Positions 37,186 to 46,227 of a DNA stretch of 64,000 bases are shown here, piece by piece. The position numbers and the translations under genes were made by a program. The first letter of the stretch is position 1. Every line of letters begins with the position of its first letter. The stretch comes from Candidatus Brocadia sp. WS118 (GTDB lineage Bacteria; Planctomycetota; Brocadiia; Brocadiales; Brocadiaceae), in the NCBI GenBank assembly GCA_007618135.1, contig PHFX01000150.1, forward strand, positions 39,856-103,855, given 5' to 3'. The notes beneath the pieces were generated by a model that had not been told where the DNA came from, ran no database searches, and saw only the letters and a list, made by a program, of their open reading frames with translations.

Positions 37186-37353
37186 CTCTGATGTGGCTTC
37201 GCTTGTCAGCGTAGGATTGAGTCTGTTCAATAGACTGAAGTACTCACAACTGCCAACCAGAACGTATAGGCAGGCTGTCTGGGTTAGTCAGTCTTTACAC
37301 CTTGCCATACAACTGGTCTGGTGAGGTTGAAAAATTTAAAGGAGGTGAATGAA

Positions 37354-38055
37354 ATGAACATGCCAGGATTTACTGCAGAAGCATCGCTCTACAAAACGAG
37401 CAATCGTTATCGTGCTTCCAACTTGGAATATGGCGACAAACCATCCGGTGAGGCGATCATCCTGTCATATTTTCCGGGCCCGGCAACACAAGCAGTATGC
37501 GACACTTGCTTAAAAAGGGCTGTTAGGGATCATGGGATTTGCCTTGTTTCAGCCGCTGTAGGCAGCGCAGTTTGTGGCCCCTTCTACCCTGTGTGCTTTG
37601 GAGCAGCAGCCGGGGGCTGTTGGGTAAAACTGGTATGGGATTTGGGCGAGTGTGCAATTGATGATTGTTGTCCCAAACTTTGCAGTGGTATCAACCCATT
37701 CGAGCCAGGTACAGGTTGCTGCGATGAGAATGAGACTTGCGTCGATAGATACGACTCCAATTCGCGCGGCGGCTGTTGTCCGAGCGATCAAATCGTATGC
37801 AGCGGTAAATGCTGTGCTAAAGGAGAGTTTTGTTGTGGTGAGACGTGCTGCCCTGCAGGCTATTTCTGTAGAGAAGGCGTGTTCTGTGAACGTGAGTTCA
37901 TAGGCTCTTTTCCTACTACCCCTCCGCCGCCGTCCCCCGTTAACAACTGCATTTTCGGGGGTGAGCCATGCGGCAGCAAGTGTTGTCCACCTGGTTTAGT
38001 GTGCTGTGGCGTTTATGGCGGGCAACCAGATTGCAAAACGTCGTGCCTCCATTAA
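37354..38055 (+). CDS. Leader-family protein 3 (granulin-like Cys repeats)
   Basis: A 233-residue protein. Leader MNMPGFTAEASLYKTSNRYR at residues 1-20, then a linker. A hydrophobic/Cys segment (CLVSAAVGSAVCGPFYPVCFGAAAGGCW) occupies ~55-85. The Cys-rich region from ~105 has CCDENETCVDRYDSNSRGGC, SGKCCAKGEFCCGETCCPAG, and a final CGSKCCPPGLVCC. It is a paralogue of protein 2. ATG 37354 is chosen because AAAGGAGG lies just upstream; a GTG at 37321 would include that site. Possibly a secreted or modified disulfide-rich product. Confidence 0.82.
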   Translation: MNMPGFTAEASLYKTSNRYRASNLEYGDKPSGEAIILSYFPGPATQAVCDTCLKRAVRDHGICLVSAAVGSAVCGPFYPVCFGAAAGGCWVKLVWDLGECAIDDCCPKLCSGINPFEPGTGCCDENETCVDRYDSNSRGGCCPSDQIVCSGKCCAKGEFCCGETCCPAGYFCREGVFCEREFIGSFPTTPPPPSPVNNCIFGGEPCGSKCCPPGLVCCGVYGGQPDCKTSCLH

Positions 38056-38448
38056 CATCGGCATGGTCTCGCGGCGCCTGCCATTCCGCTCAAGAAAGGT
38101 TGAGTTAGGCTGATCAATGGGGTCTTCAGGTCTTTATTCTTGCTGTTTGAGGCAGGTTTGTGTCGAATGGAATGAAACCCAACAGGTTTTTATTGCTATG
38201 AACGGTTGATGTTTAGTTCCACTAAGTGGGGATCTGCGGTCTGGCCTTTAAAATGGATGTGATCAGCAACGAGCTAGGTTGGTATGAAGGGATAGACTGG
38301 GTCAAGTGAACTTTTTTGTTTTAAAAGTATGCAAGAACCCTGATAGTGCTTACTTCCACTCATTTTGAGCTCCAGTCTGAGGGATCATCCAACCTGTCGT
38401 AATTGTCAATATCTTTACGAATAATTTAAATGAAAGGAGTTGAATGAA
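38056..38448. other. Intergenic in the leader-peptide array
   Basis: No gene is seen. The ribosome binding site AAAGGAGTTGAATGAA of the next gene lies at 38433-38448. The spacing between array members varies from about 80 to 390 bases. Confidence 0.5.
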
Positions 38449-38772
38449 ATGAACAAGATGCCCGGGTTTACCGCTGAAACTTTGTTCTACGATAACGCCA
38501 AGTCATACCATATGGCTGGAGCTACCGGAGCTATGGCATACCGTGGAACAGCTCTTCATCAATATTCTGCGCCCTTGGTAAAGGCGGCCTTTCCTCGCGG
38601 GAGATTTTCGACTCTTCCAACGTGCGGGGAAGAAAATTGCCGGACGGTTGTAGTCTATGAGCAATGCGGAAGTGCCCCAGTAGGTGAGCCTCCGCCAATG
38701 TGTCCAGCCGGAACGAGGACTGAGTGCGATTATGTGTGCAGATGGCCGAGTGGGATTAAGGGGAGAATGTAG
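38449..38772 (+). CDS. Leader-family peptide 4
   Basis: A 107-residue peptide with leader MNKMPGFTAETLFYDNAKSY. The core is soluble with six cysteines (PTCGEENCRT, EQCGS, PMCPAGTRTECDYVCRW), and proline-rich between them. No hydrophobic span. AAAGGAG and the GAATGAA spacer before ATG are the same as at the other members. The core is unrelated to those of its neighbours. Confidence 0.75.
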   Translation: MNKMPGFTAETLFYDNAKSYHMAGATGAMAYRGTALHQYSAPLVKAAFPRGRFSTLPTCGEENCRTVVVYEQCGSAPVGEPPPMCPAGTRTECDYVCRWPSGIKGRM

Positions 38773-38851
38773 CAGTCGTGGCTGGGTTGGGAAATGAAAC
38801 CCAGCGATACCTCTATCATCAATGAATCAACAAATAATTAGGAGATATGAA

Positions 38852-39094
38852 ATGAAGATGCCCGGATTTACCGCAGAAGCCTCGCTGTGCCGTTCGACGC
38901 GTTATTACTCTGGCTCCATCGCGTATGGCCAGAGCCAGAGTCTGGTAACGCCGGCAATGTATTGGAAGCAATCATTTTGTACCAGCATGTGCCTTTGCTG
39001 CGCGATCATGCTTGCCAACGTGGCGCCTGATCCGCTTGACTTCGCATGTTGCAGTATGTGCATTGGAATCTGCGGAGGTGGAGGCATTGCCTGA
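38852..39094 (+). CDS. Leader-family peptide 5 (hydrophobic Cys-rich core)
   Basis: An 80-residue peptide with leader MKMPGFTAEASLCRSTRYYS. The core is hydrophobic and has eight cysteines (FCTSMCLCCAIML, FACCSMCIGICGGGGIA). It ends in GGGGIA. TAGGAG lies upstream of ATG 38852; a longer frame from 38822 exists but would lie before this site. The size and composition are those of a peptide natural product precursor. Confidence 0.78.
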   Translation: MKMPGFTAEASLCRSTRYYSGSIAYGQSQSLVTPAMYWKQSFCTSMCLCCAIMLANVAPDPLDFACCSMCIGICGGGGIA

Positions 39095-39183
39095 CAGAAG
39101 CGAGTCAAGTGGACGGAACGGTATAAAGCGAACGTAGCATGCACCCGCGTGCACGATAAAATACTGAAAAGGAGGTAAATGAA

Positions 39184-39891
39184 ATGAACGTGCCTGGATT
39201 TACCGCCGAGGCATCCTTGGGGAGAGGAGTTGTTTATTATCGTTCTGGAGCTTTGACCGGGTTTGTTTCTAAGGAGTTCGTGGTTCTGCCCATGCAGATT
39301 CATCACCCATTCCCATTGCCAGGAGGCGGCTATCCTATTCCAGGGTTGCCGCCAGTTCCACCCTATTCGCCCATCGGAGGTTGGCCAGTTACTCTACCAC
39401 CACCCCCTCCACCGGGATGGACATATCCTCCTGGGTGGGCACCTCCACCAGGTTGGAATCCACCGCCAGGTTGGCCGCCCCCGCCGCCAACCCCCGGAGG
39501 TTTTTTACCCGTGGGGTTAGGTGGATGGCTAATCGTAGGAGGAGCCCTGGTTGCAATTGGACTTTCTGCCTGGCGTCTTTACAACTGGTGGCACACACCA
39601 CCTCAAGAACTTGGTCCTTCCGGGCCAATATGCAGGGGTACAGGGAGAGAACTAATTTTGCGGGAGACCTGGGATTGGTCAGGCTGGGGTTGTGAGGAAT
39701 CACTGCAGAATGCTATCAATACGGCCCGGGACGAGTGCGACAGGCTAGCAGGGAAAGAATGCATCGGCCAGTGCAATAACCCCACAAAGCGTTGCCGTCC
39801 TGCTATGGCTACAGACACCACGGAAGACCACCCGCGCGGGCTTTACTGTTGGACCAAGTTGACCTTTACCTGTCCCTGCCAATGCATTTGA
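39184..39891 (+). CDS. Leader-family protein 6 (Pro/Gly/Trp repeats, membrane span)
   Basis: A 235-residue protein. Leader MNVPGFTAEASLGRGVVYYR is followed at ~40-110 by proline-glycine-tryptophan repeats of the PPPGW type (PPGWTYPPGWAPPPGWNPPP). A single membrane helix follows (GGWLIVGGALVAIGLSAW, ~117-134). The C-terminal domain has ten cysteines, ending CPCQCI. AAAGGAGGTAAATGAA precedes the ATG. The domain make-up differs from all other members, which shares only the leader. Confidence 0.82.
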   Translation: MNVPGFTAEASLGRGVVYYRSGALTGFVSKEFVVLPMQIHHPFPLPGGGYPIPGLPPVPPYSPIGGWPVTLPPPPPPGWTYPPGWAPPPGWNPPPGWPPPPPTPGGFLPVGLGGWLIVGGALVAIGLSAWRLYNWWHTPPQELGPSGPICRGTGRELILRETWDWSGWGCEESLQNAINTARDECDRLAGKECIGQCNNPTKRCRPAMATDTTEDHPRGLYCWTKLTFTCPCQCI

Positions 39892-40170
39892 CCGATATTC
39901 GGAACGTATCGTTGTTCCGAATACTGTACGCAAGCGGTGCGCGCCACGTTCCACGTCCGCGATGCGAAGAACTGAAACAAAGACATCCTCATCGCAACGG
40001 CTGGCACGTTTCCGAACGCTGCGACTCTGATGATCGCTTTTCAAAACAGCGTTAATGCCGTGAATGACGTCTCGTCCGACTGGATTACGTGCTCGGTCGT
40101 GGGCGTCGAGGTGCACCTGGAACTCGTCCGCGAGCTGCTGAATACCATTTTGTTTTTTTCAATAAACTAA
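39892..40170 (+). pseudogene. Decayed coding remnant
   Basis: In one frame from 39901 the sequence reads VRATFHVRDAKN, stop, then NKDILIATAGTFPNAATLMIAFQNSVNAV and onward to WITCSVVGVEVHLELVRELL before TAA 40168. The composition is protein-like and GC-rich, like the cluster before it. At least one stop interrupts it, and the 5' part seems out of frame. I recognise no family. Confidence 0.35.
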
Positions 40171-40478
40171 CCTGTCATAATAAATATTCAATAATACTAT
40201 ATTTTATCGCGGTTAAAATTTGTTGTTTTTTCCATCGTTATCATATATCATTTCTTAGTAATAGCTCACCACAGAGGGCACAGAGAACACGGAGAACACG
40301 GAGAACACAGAGAAAACAAATAAAAGAGAAAATTTCCAAGACCCCCCCCTAAATATTTCCCTTTATTAATGGGACGAGATGGTTGTTACTCTACGTTTTC
40401 CTCACTCTTTGTGGAGAGTAGTGCTTATTGTGCGTACTTTCTCAGTGAACGCTGTAGCAAAGATTATTTGAGAAATTC
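40171..40478. other. AT-rich spacer with short simple repeat
   Basis: Includes GGAGAACACGGAGAACACGG at about 40285-40315, a short repeat of GGAGAACAC units, and a C-run at 40342. No gene is seen. The radical SAM promoter should lie here. Confidence 0.4.
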
Positions 40479-42410
40479 ATGAATTACAAACCCTATGCTA
40501 TCTCCTGGAACACGACCTACCGGTGCAACCTGCGCTGCAGCCACTGCTACCTCGATACCAATGCATTAACCAAACAATCTGCCAAAGAACTCAGCACACA
40601 AGAGGGGTTACGGCTCATAGACCAAATGGCCGAACTTAACCCCAATCTCCTCCTCATCCTCACCGGCGGAGAGCCTTTATTACGAAAAGATATTTACGAA
40701 CTGGCCTCGTATGCATCGCAAAAAGGGATGATGGTAGTTTTAGGAACAAATGGCAACCTGATCGATGACGACATCGCCAGGAAACTGAAAGAAAGCGGTG
40801 TGACAGGAGTCGGCATTAGCCTTGACTCTGTTGAACCCGGAAGACACGATCAATTCAGGGGTATTCCCGACGCCTGGGACGACACCCTGAACGGGATTGA
40901 GGCATGCCGCAGGCAGGGTATTGAGTTTCAAATACAGACCACGGTTACCAGGGAAAATTTCCATGAAATCCCTGATATCATTGAGTTTTCTTACAACCTC
41001 GGCGCAAAGGTCTTTAACTTGTTCTTTTTAGTGTGTACCGGCAAGGGTCAGGAACTAACGGATATTACACCGCAACAGTACGATCAGGCATTGCACCATC
41101 TCTTTGATATACAAAAGAAGTATCAGGGAAAGATGATGGTGGGCGCAAAATGCGCCCCGCACTACCGAAGGATTGTATATGAACATGACCCCTCTTCTCC
41201 CCTCGTTCGCACCTATGCAGGCGGCTGTCCGGCTGGCACTCATTATTGCAGGATTACTCCCGAAGGAGATGTAACGCCGTGCCCCTACATGCCAAATGTT
41301 TCTGGAAATGTAAGAGAGAAAACCTTTGGGGAAATCTGGAAAGGTTCTGAAAATTTTCAGACCTTGCGGGATGCCACTCTTCACGGCAGATGTGGTGTGT
41401 GTGAATTTCAACATATCTGCAAGGGATGCCGTGCACGCGCATTGGCTACGACAGGAAATCAGATGGACGAGGATGCATGGTGCGACTACGTCCCCGGGAG
41501 ACATGGCAACAAGGTTATCAAGTTGGAAACATCAGACACCTTTGGAACAGAAGAGAATTTTTCTATGCCATGGAGCATTGAGGCAAGGGGCATTCTGAAA
41601 CAGATCCCCTCTTTCGGACGAGGCATGGTTATTAAAGGCGTCGAACGGTTTGCTGCAAACAATAGCTACCGGGAAATAACCGTTGAAATCATGAGGGCTG
41701 CGCGTGAGGAAATGATGTCGAACAGAAAGACGGCATTCCCGATGAAAAGTGAAGCGCTTAATATTGCATCTCAATCTGATACCATAGTACCTTCCCCTTT
41801 GGAAGGGAGAGAGGAAGATGGAATACAGAGCCTTAAAAAAAAGGGGGAGGAAATTCCCTGGACCGAAGAGGCCCGGAAGAGAGTGGCAAACGCGCCGGAC
41901 TTTGTACGGCCAGGCATTTACAAGCTTATGCAGAAGAAGGCCCGGCAGCACGGCTATCATGAAATTACTTCAAAATTTCTCTCTGAAATACGGGATGAAT
42001 CCATGCAGCTTGCATCAAAGCGTATCAGAAATATCGGTTTTGACGAACTCCGGATGGATGCATGGGATAAGGCCAAAGAGAAGTTGAAGATTGCACGAAA
42101 AAAAGAGGTCATTGATAAGATTAAGGCATTTCTTGATGAGCGAACGGCGAAGAACGAGGGGATCATTACGAAATTTCAGGCATACCTTAAAACCGCAGGC
42201 GAGAAGGTGGAACAGGAAAAGACAGCAATACCGGTGTGGACAGATGAGGCAAAACAACGAATGGAAAAAGCTCCGATATTTGTCAGGGGAAGGGCAAAGA
42301 AGTCGATTGAAGACTTTGCTGTTCAGCAAGGGATTACTGAAATTACCGTTGAACTGATAACCCAATACATGAAAAATATCCCTTCCTTTATTAAGAATAA
42401 ATTTATGTAA
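40479..42410 (+). CDS. Radical SAM/SPASM protein with three PCP_red domains
   Basis: A 643-residue cytoplasmic enzyme. The radical SAM cluster motif is C16, C20, C23 in TYRCNLRCSHCYLD; GGEPLL follows. The SPASM-like region at about 245-345 has many cysteines (GGCPAG, TPCPYMP, CGVCEFQHICKGC, WCDYVPG). Three PCP_red-type domains follow at about 362-415, 457-510 and 583-640, each with the pattern W-(S/T)-x-E-A-x(n)-P-x-F-x-R and ending in EIT. Relatives include PqqE/NirJ-like proteins that modify peptides or tetrapyrroles. Its place beside the leader-peptide array allows a peptide-modifying role, but a 590-base gap separates them. Confidence 0.85.
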   Translation: MNYKPYAISWNTTYRCNLRCSHCYLDTNALTKQSAKELSTQEGLRLIDQMAELNPNLLLILTGGEPLLRKDIYELASYASQKGMMVVLGTNGNLIDDDIARKLKESGVTGVGISLDSVEPGRHDQFRGIPDAWDDTLNGIEACRRQGIEFQIQTTVTRENFHEIPDIIEFSYNLGAKVFNLFFLVCTGKGQELTDITPQQYDQALHHLFDIQKKYQGKMMVGAKCAPHYRRIVYEHDPSSPLVRTYAGGCPAGTHYCRITPEGDVTPCPYMPNVSGNVREKTFGEIWKGSENFQTLRDATLHGRCGVCEFQHICKGCRARALATTGNQMDEDAWCDYVPGRHGNKVIKLETSDTFGTEENFSMPWSIEARGILKQIPSFGRGMVIKGVERFAANNSYREITVEIMRAAREEMMSNRKTAFPMKSEALNIASQSDTIVPSPLEGREEDGIQSLKKKGEEIPWTEEARKRVANAPDFVRPGIYKLMQKKARQHGYHEITSKFLSEIRDESMQLASKRIRNIGFDELRMDAWDKAKEKLKIARKKEVIDKIKAFLDERTAKNEGIITKFQAYLKTAGEKVEQEKTAIPVWTDEAKQRMEKAPIFVRGRAKKSIEDFAVQQGITEITVELITQYMKNIPSFIKNKFM

Positions 42411-42640
42411 AGGAATTTCAATGTAAAATTGTAGCGCTGGGGTTTATCCCCAGCAATTGGCCGACCACAAGGGATCGGCGCTACGTCTCAAAAGATGCAT
42501 TCAAAGAAAGAAGTTGTTGGGTATTTGTCTTTTAAAACCCAACCTAATTCAAATGTTTAGGAATTTCAATTACCCCCCCCATAATCCCCCCGTTTACGGG
42601 GGGAAACAGGGGGGAAAGTAGCCTAAGACCTAATTCAATT
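42411..42640 (+). repeat. ~225-base compound repeat, copy 3
   Basis: Has the same order as 15678-15902: TGTAGCGCTGGGGTTTATCC, its inverse, AAGATGCATTCAAAGAAA, and the CCCCGTTTACGGGGGG palindrome. 42641-42870 after it contains no gene. Confidence 0.85.
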
Positions 42641-42870
42641 GTTTATGAATTTTTGTTATGCAGATCATCCGGAGATAAAAGCACAAAGATCCCATCCAGT
42701 GATGTTTGGTGGGCGATGCCCACCCTACCCGTTTAACCCGATTTACAAAAATCGGGATGCACCCCTTGCAACCCACAGTGTCCTTGCAGAAATGTGTGTT
42801 AGGAACCGTTTGTATACGGGGGATTCGTCCGAAATAGCGTGAAAATTTATTGACATCTGTTCTTCTATTC

Positions 42871-44946
42871 ATGAAGATTACCGTGAAACAGATACTGCAT
42901 AAATACCTAAACCTGAAAACAATCTTCCCGCATGTCTCAGACAAGTTTCATATTCCTTCGTATCGATCCATTAAAACGAAGATTATCATTTCTTCCATCC
43001 TCCTTTCGGTGTTCCCCATTTTTATTATGCGGGTATTCGTTTACCCGACGGAAAAAAAAGCATTACAGGACGCATTGATACAAAACCTGGAAGGAGTCGG
43101 GCATAAACAAGCTGAACTTATTGTAAGATGGATCAACGAAAGGAAAGCCGATGCAAAAATCATTGCTGAAAATCCCAACGTGCCCGGCGTGATTTACAAA
43201 TCGGAGGGAAGTGAAAATTTTTATCGACTCCTCCACCATTTAAACACCCTTAGAGAGGTTTACGGATATAAAGAGATCTTCATCTGTGACCGTTTTGGTG
43301 ATTTAAAGGTTACCACATCGACGGGAAAGGTGATTACCAATGTGGCCGGATTTGAGTTTTTTCAAATGGCGATAAGCGGTGTTACGTTCGTTTCACCCAT
43401 TATGCCATCGGTAATCCCCCTGGAAAATGAATACGGAAAGCTTGAACATGGACTGCCAACTCTTTATATTACTACTCCGGTAGTTTACGAGCACAAGGTC
43501 ATCGGCGCAGTTTGTCTCAGGATCGATGTGATGGAACTCAGTAAACTCATGAAGAGCGTTCGTCTGGGGGAAACCGGGGAGACCTATCTGATAAACAAAG
43601 ACGGCTACATGCTCTCTGAATCAAAGTATTTAAAATACCTTAAGGATGCCGGACTTGTCCGGCAAAGAACCACGCTTGAACTCCAGGTGCTGGACTCTGA
43701 AACAAAAGAACTCACCCGAAGCGCTGCGGAGTGTGTAAAAGGCAAAAAGGGCCATGACGCAGAGGGTTACCGGGACTACCGGGGAATAAAGGTGCTGGGC
43801 TTTTGGCAATGGATACCGGAACTGGATTGGGGTATTATTGCAGAGATCGACGTAAATGAAGGTTACGGTCCGGTAAAACGACTGCATACCATCGTAGCTC
43901 CGGTCATTATGCTGATTACCCTTGCAGTTGTCTCTTTCGCCTTCTATTTTGGAAAAAAGATCTCTAATCCCATTTTGTACCTTACCGAAGTAACCAAAAG
44001 CATTTCAGAGGGTGATTACAGCAAACGGGTAAAAATTACCTCCTATGATGAGATCGGAGAGTTGTCGAATTCTTTCAATAAAATGGCCAGTTTCTTAGAA
44101 GAGAAAACGCAAATACTGAAGGAATATACCGCCAACCTGGAAAAGACGGTGGATGAGCGGACAAAGGACTTGACCCGTATAAATCAGGAGCTGGAAAAAC
44201 AAAGCAGCAATCTGGAAAAGGCGTATAAGGAATTATTAACCCTCGATCAGATGAAGGACAAAATGATCCGGGATGTGTCGCATGAACTGAAATCGCCGGT
44301 TGCACAGGTACAGATGGCAATTGATCTTTGGTCAATGGAAGTTAAAAAACCGCATATTGACCGCGCTAAGGAAGAAAAATTTGGCAAGATCATCAGTAAC
44401 AGTTTGCAGCGGTTGCGAAAGACGATTGGCAGCATTCTCGACCTCTCTGTTTTGGAATCGGGCAGGTTGGTATTCAGGAAGGAGATCATCCAGATGGACG
44501 AATTGGTTCTTCAAATAACCGCCGGCATGAGACTCTTGACCGAAAAAAAGGGGTTGGCATTGATCAATCACGTGAATCAGAAATTACCCGGGATTATTGG
44601 TGATAAGGACGAGATTCAACGGGTAGTGACCAATCTCATCGATAATGCAATAAAATATACGGAACGAGGAGAGATTCACGTTTTCCTGGAGCAAAAGGAT
44701 GCATTCATCGAATTTTCCGTAAAAGATACCGGTATTGGTATTGGCTTGCCAAAAGACCAGTTTGGGAAATTGTTTGAAAGGTTTTTTCAGGAACGGCCAA
44801 GAATTGACGGCGCCGGGGTCGGTCTTGCCATCTGTAAAAATATCATTGATGCCCACAAAGGTACCCTGTGGGTAGAGAGTGAAGGACGTGGAAAGGGTTC
44901 CACATTTAAGTTTATCCTGCCAATTGCCTGTCAGGATACCGTATAA
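42871..44946 (+). CDS. Sensor histidine kinase with Cache-type domain
   Basis: A ~691-residue membrane kinase. TM1 ~35-58, an extracytoplasmic dCache-type sensor ~60-335, TM2 ~338-362, HAMP ~362-415, coiled coil ~415-460, HisKA with H471 in DVSHELKSPVAQ, and HATPase with N-box NLIDNAIKYTE and DTGIGIG, and a GAGVGLAICKNII G2 box. ATG 42871 is used; a TTG 21 bases upstream is possible. Its likely partner is the receiver gene 29 bases downstream. The ligand is unknown. Confidence 0.92.
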   Translation: MKITVKQILHKYLNLKTIFPHVSDKFHIPSYRSIKTKIIISSILLSVFPIFIMRVFVYPTEKKALQDALIQNLEGVGHKQAELIVRWINERKADAKIIAENPNVPGVIYKSEGSENFYRLLHHLNTLREVYGYKEIFICDRFGDLKVTTSTGKVITNVAGFEFFQMAISGVTFVSPIMPSVIPLENEYGKLEHGLPTLYITTPVVYEHKVIGAVCLRIDVMELSKLMKSVRLGETGETYLINKDGYMLSESKYLKYLKDAGLVRQRTTLELQVLDSETKELTRSAAECVKGKKGHDAEGYRDYRGIKVLGFWQWIPELDWGIIAEIDVNEGYGPVKRLHTIVAPVIMLITLAVVSFAFYFGKKISNPILYLTEVTKSISEGDYSKRVKITSYDEIGELSNSFNKMASFLEEKTQILKEYTANLEKTVDERTKDLTRINQELEKQSSNLEKAYKELLTLDQMKDKMIRDVSHELKSPVAQVQMAIDLWSMEVKKPHIDRAKEEKFGKIISNSLQRLRKTIGSILDLSVLESGRLVFRKEIIQMDELVLQITAGMRLLTEKKGLALINHVNQKLPGIIGDKDEIQRVVTNLIDNAIKYTERGEIHVFLEQKDAFIEFSVKDTGIGIGLPKDQFGKLFERFFQERPRIDGAGVGLAICKNIIDAHKGTLWVESEGRGKGSTFKFILPIACQDTV

Positions 44947-44975
44947 TCTACGAATGGAGATAAGGAACAAACACC

Positions 44976-45341
44976 TTGGGTAAAAAATTGCTCATCGTCG
45001 AGGACGAAGATGAGTTTTTCTTTTTTTACGAAATGATGCTGGGAGGTACGGACTACGCCGTTCGGCGCGCTATCGATGGGGTGCAGGCATTCGAAATGAT
45101 ACAAAATGAAAAGCCAGACCTCATTATTCTGGATTTGTTGCTTGACCAGATGAAAGGAGAAGACTTTCTGAAACAATTAAAATCAAATCCGGGATACGTC
45201 AATATCCCCATTATTATCGCCAGCAGTTTTTCACCTCGTGCATATAAGTCAATATTTGATGTCGATCCCAGCCTGACCTTTTTAGAAAAACCCTTTAGTC
45301 AGGAAAAATTACTTGCCGAAATTAAAGCCAGGATAGGATAA
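44976..45341 (+). CDS. Receiver-only response regulator
   Basis: 121 residues: acidic residues in LLIVEDEDEF, acceptor D in LIILDLLLDQM, Ser in IIASSF, and Lys in FLEKPFS. There is no output domain, so it probably passes phosphate on or acts by protein contact. Start TTG 44976. It is tightly packed between the sensor kinase and the lipoprotein gene (three bases). Confidence 0.9.
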   Translation: MGKKLLIVEDEDEFFFFYEMMLGGTDYAVRRAIDGVQAFEMIQNEKPDLIILDLLLDQMKGEDFLKQLKSNPGYVNIPIIIASSFSPRAYKSIFDVDPSLTFLEKPFSQEKLLAEIKARIG

Positions 45342-45344
45342 CCG

Positions 45345-46226
45345 GTGAAATATTATCCCTTGATTAAAGGATTTTTCGTGGTATTGTTTCTAGTTCTTGC
45401 CGGCTGCCATTCCATCCAAAAGCCGCAGGAATCGGGTACAAAGGGAAATAACAACCTCGATGCGGTATTACTGACTGATATTCAGGACGGGAGGTTGGAC
45501 ATGCCATTTGATCAGGCATGTCTTATTGCCTCGGGTATTGATACCGGGAAAAAGATGCAATCGTACCTGAAAAAAATCGACCTCCTTATCTCCCGAATTA
45601 AACAGGAAACAGATATCAATACCACAAGCGACCCGTTAAAGAAAGCGGAGATCATCTTCGGCTGGCTCCATACGAGTACCAATGAAGGGACATACAACGA
45701 TTGTTACGACTTCCGGGATACCCTCAATCTCAACGTGGGAAACTGCCTGTCCTACGCGATTCGGTTTACCATCGTATGCCGGCACTTTGGAGTTGACATA
45801 AAAAACATTTTTATTCCGGGGCATATTTACAATATGCTGGTCTTTGAAGGTCAGACACGCTACTTTGAACACACCCACAGCGACGGCATCGTGAAGAAAA
45901 GGGATTTGTATCATCCAGATAAAAAGGTCATGAAGGATGAAGAACTGATTGCAGAAATATTTTTATACAAAGCCCGCAACGCAAATATCGACATGAAATA
46001 TGAAGAGTCCTGCTCATACTGTCAACGGGCACTGATGTGCAATCCCCATGATAATCGTCCTGTTATTTTGCTCCTGGATAATTACATCGCAAGGAAGCGA
46101 TACGAAGAGGCGTTTCGATATTTGAGTGACCATCTCTCCCGGCACCCCGATGACATGAAATCATTTAAGAATACTTACGTGCTCTTGCAAAGATTGTGTA
46201 AGAAAGAAGATGGAATAACCAGGTAA
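45345..46226 (+). CDS. Lipoprotein with transglutaminase-like and TPR-like domains
   Basis: A 293-residue lipoprotein. Signal peptide and lipobox LAGC with C21. Residues ~85-185 look like a transglutaminase/cysteine protease-like core: C134 in VGNCLSYAIRF, H160 in PGHIYNML, and acidic residues in YFEHTHSDG. The last third has two TPR-like helical pairs (ARNANIDMKYEESCSYCQRAL, DNYIARKRYEEAFRYL). Start GTG 45345. It may cross-link or cleave proteins in the periplasm. The next gene follows one base after its stop. Confidence 0.75.
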   Translation: MKYYPLIKGFFVVLFLVLAGCHSIQKPQESGTKGNNNLDAVLLTDIQDGRLDMPFDQACLIASGIDTGKKMQSYLKKIDLLISRIKQETDINTTSDPLKKAEIIFGWLHTSTNEGTYNDCYDFRDTLNLNVGNCLSYAIRFTIVCRHFGVDIKNIFIPGHIYNMLVFEGQTRYFEHTHSDGIVKKRDLYHPDKKVMKDEELIAEIFLYKARNANIDMKYEESCSYCQRALMCNPHDNRPVILLLDNYIARKRYEEAFRYLSDHLSRHPDDMKSFKNTYVLLQRLCKKEDGITR

Positions 46227-46227
46227 A

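Noticed and set aside
39745..40116. Minus-strand 123-codon frame
   Set aside because: Antisense to leader-family gene 6 and the remnant after it, with no start signals.
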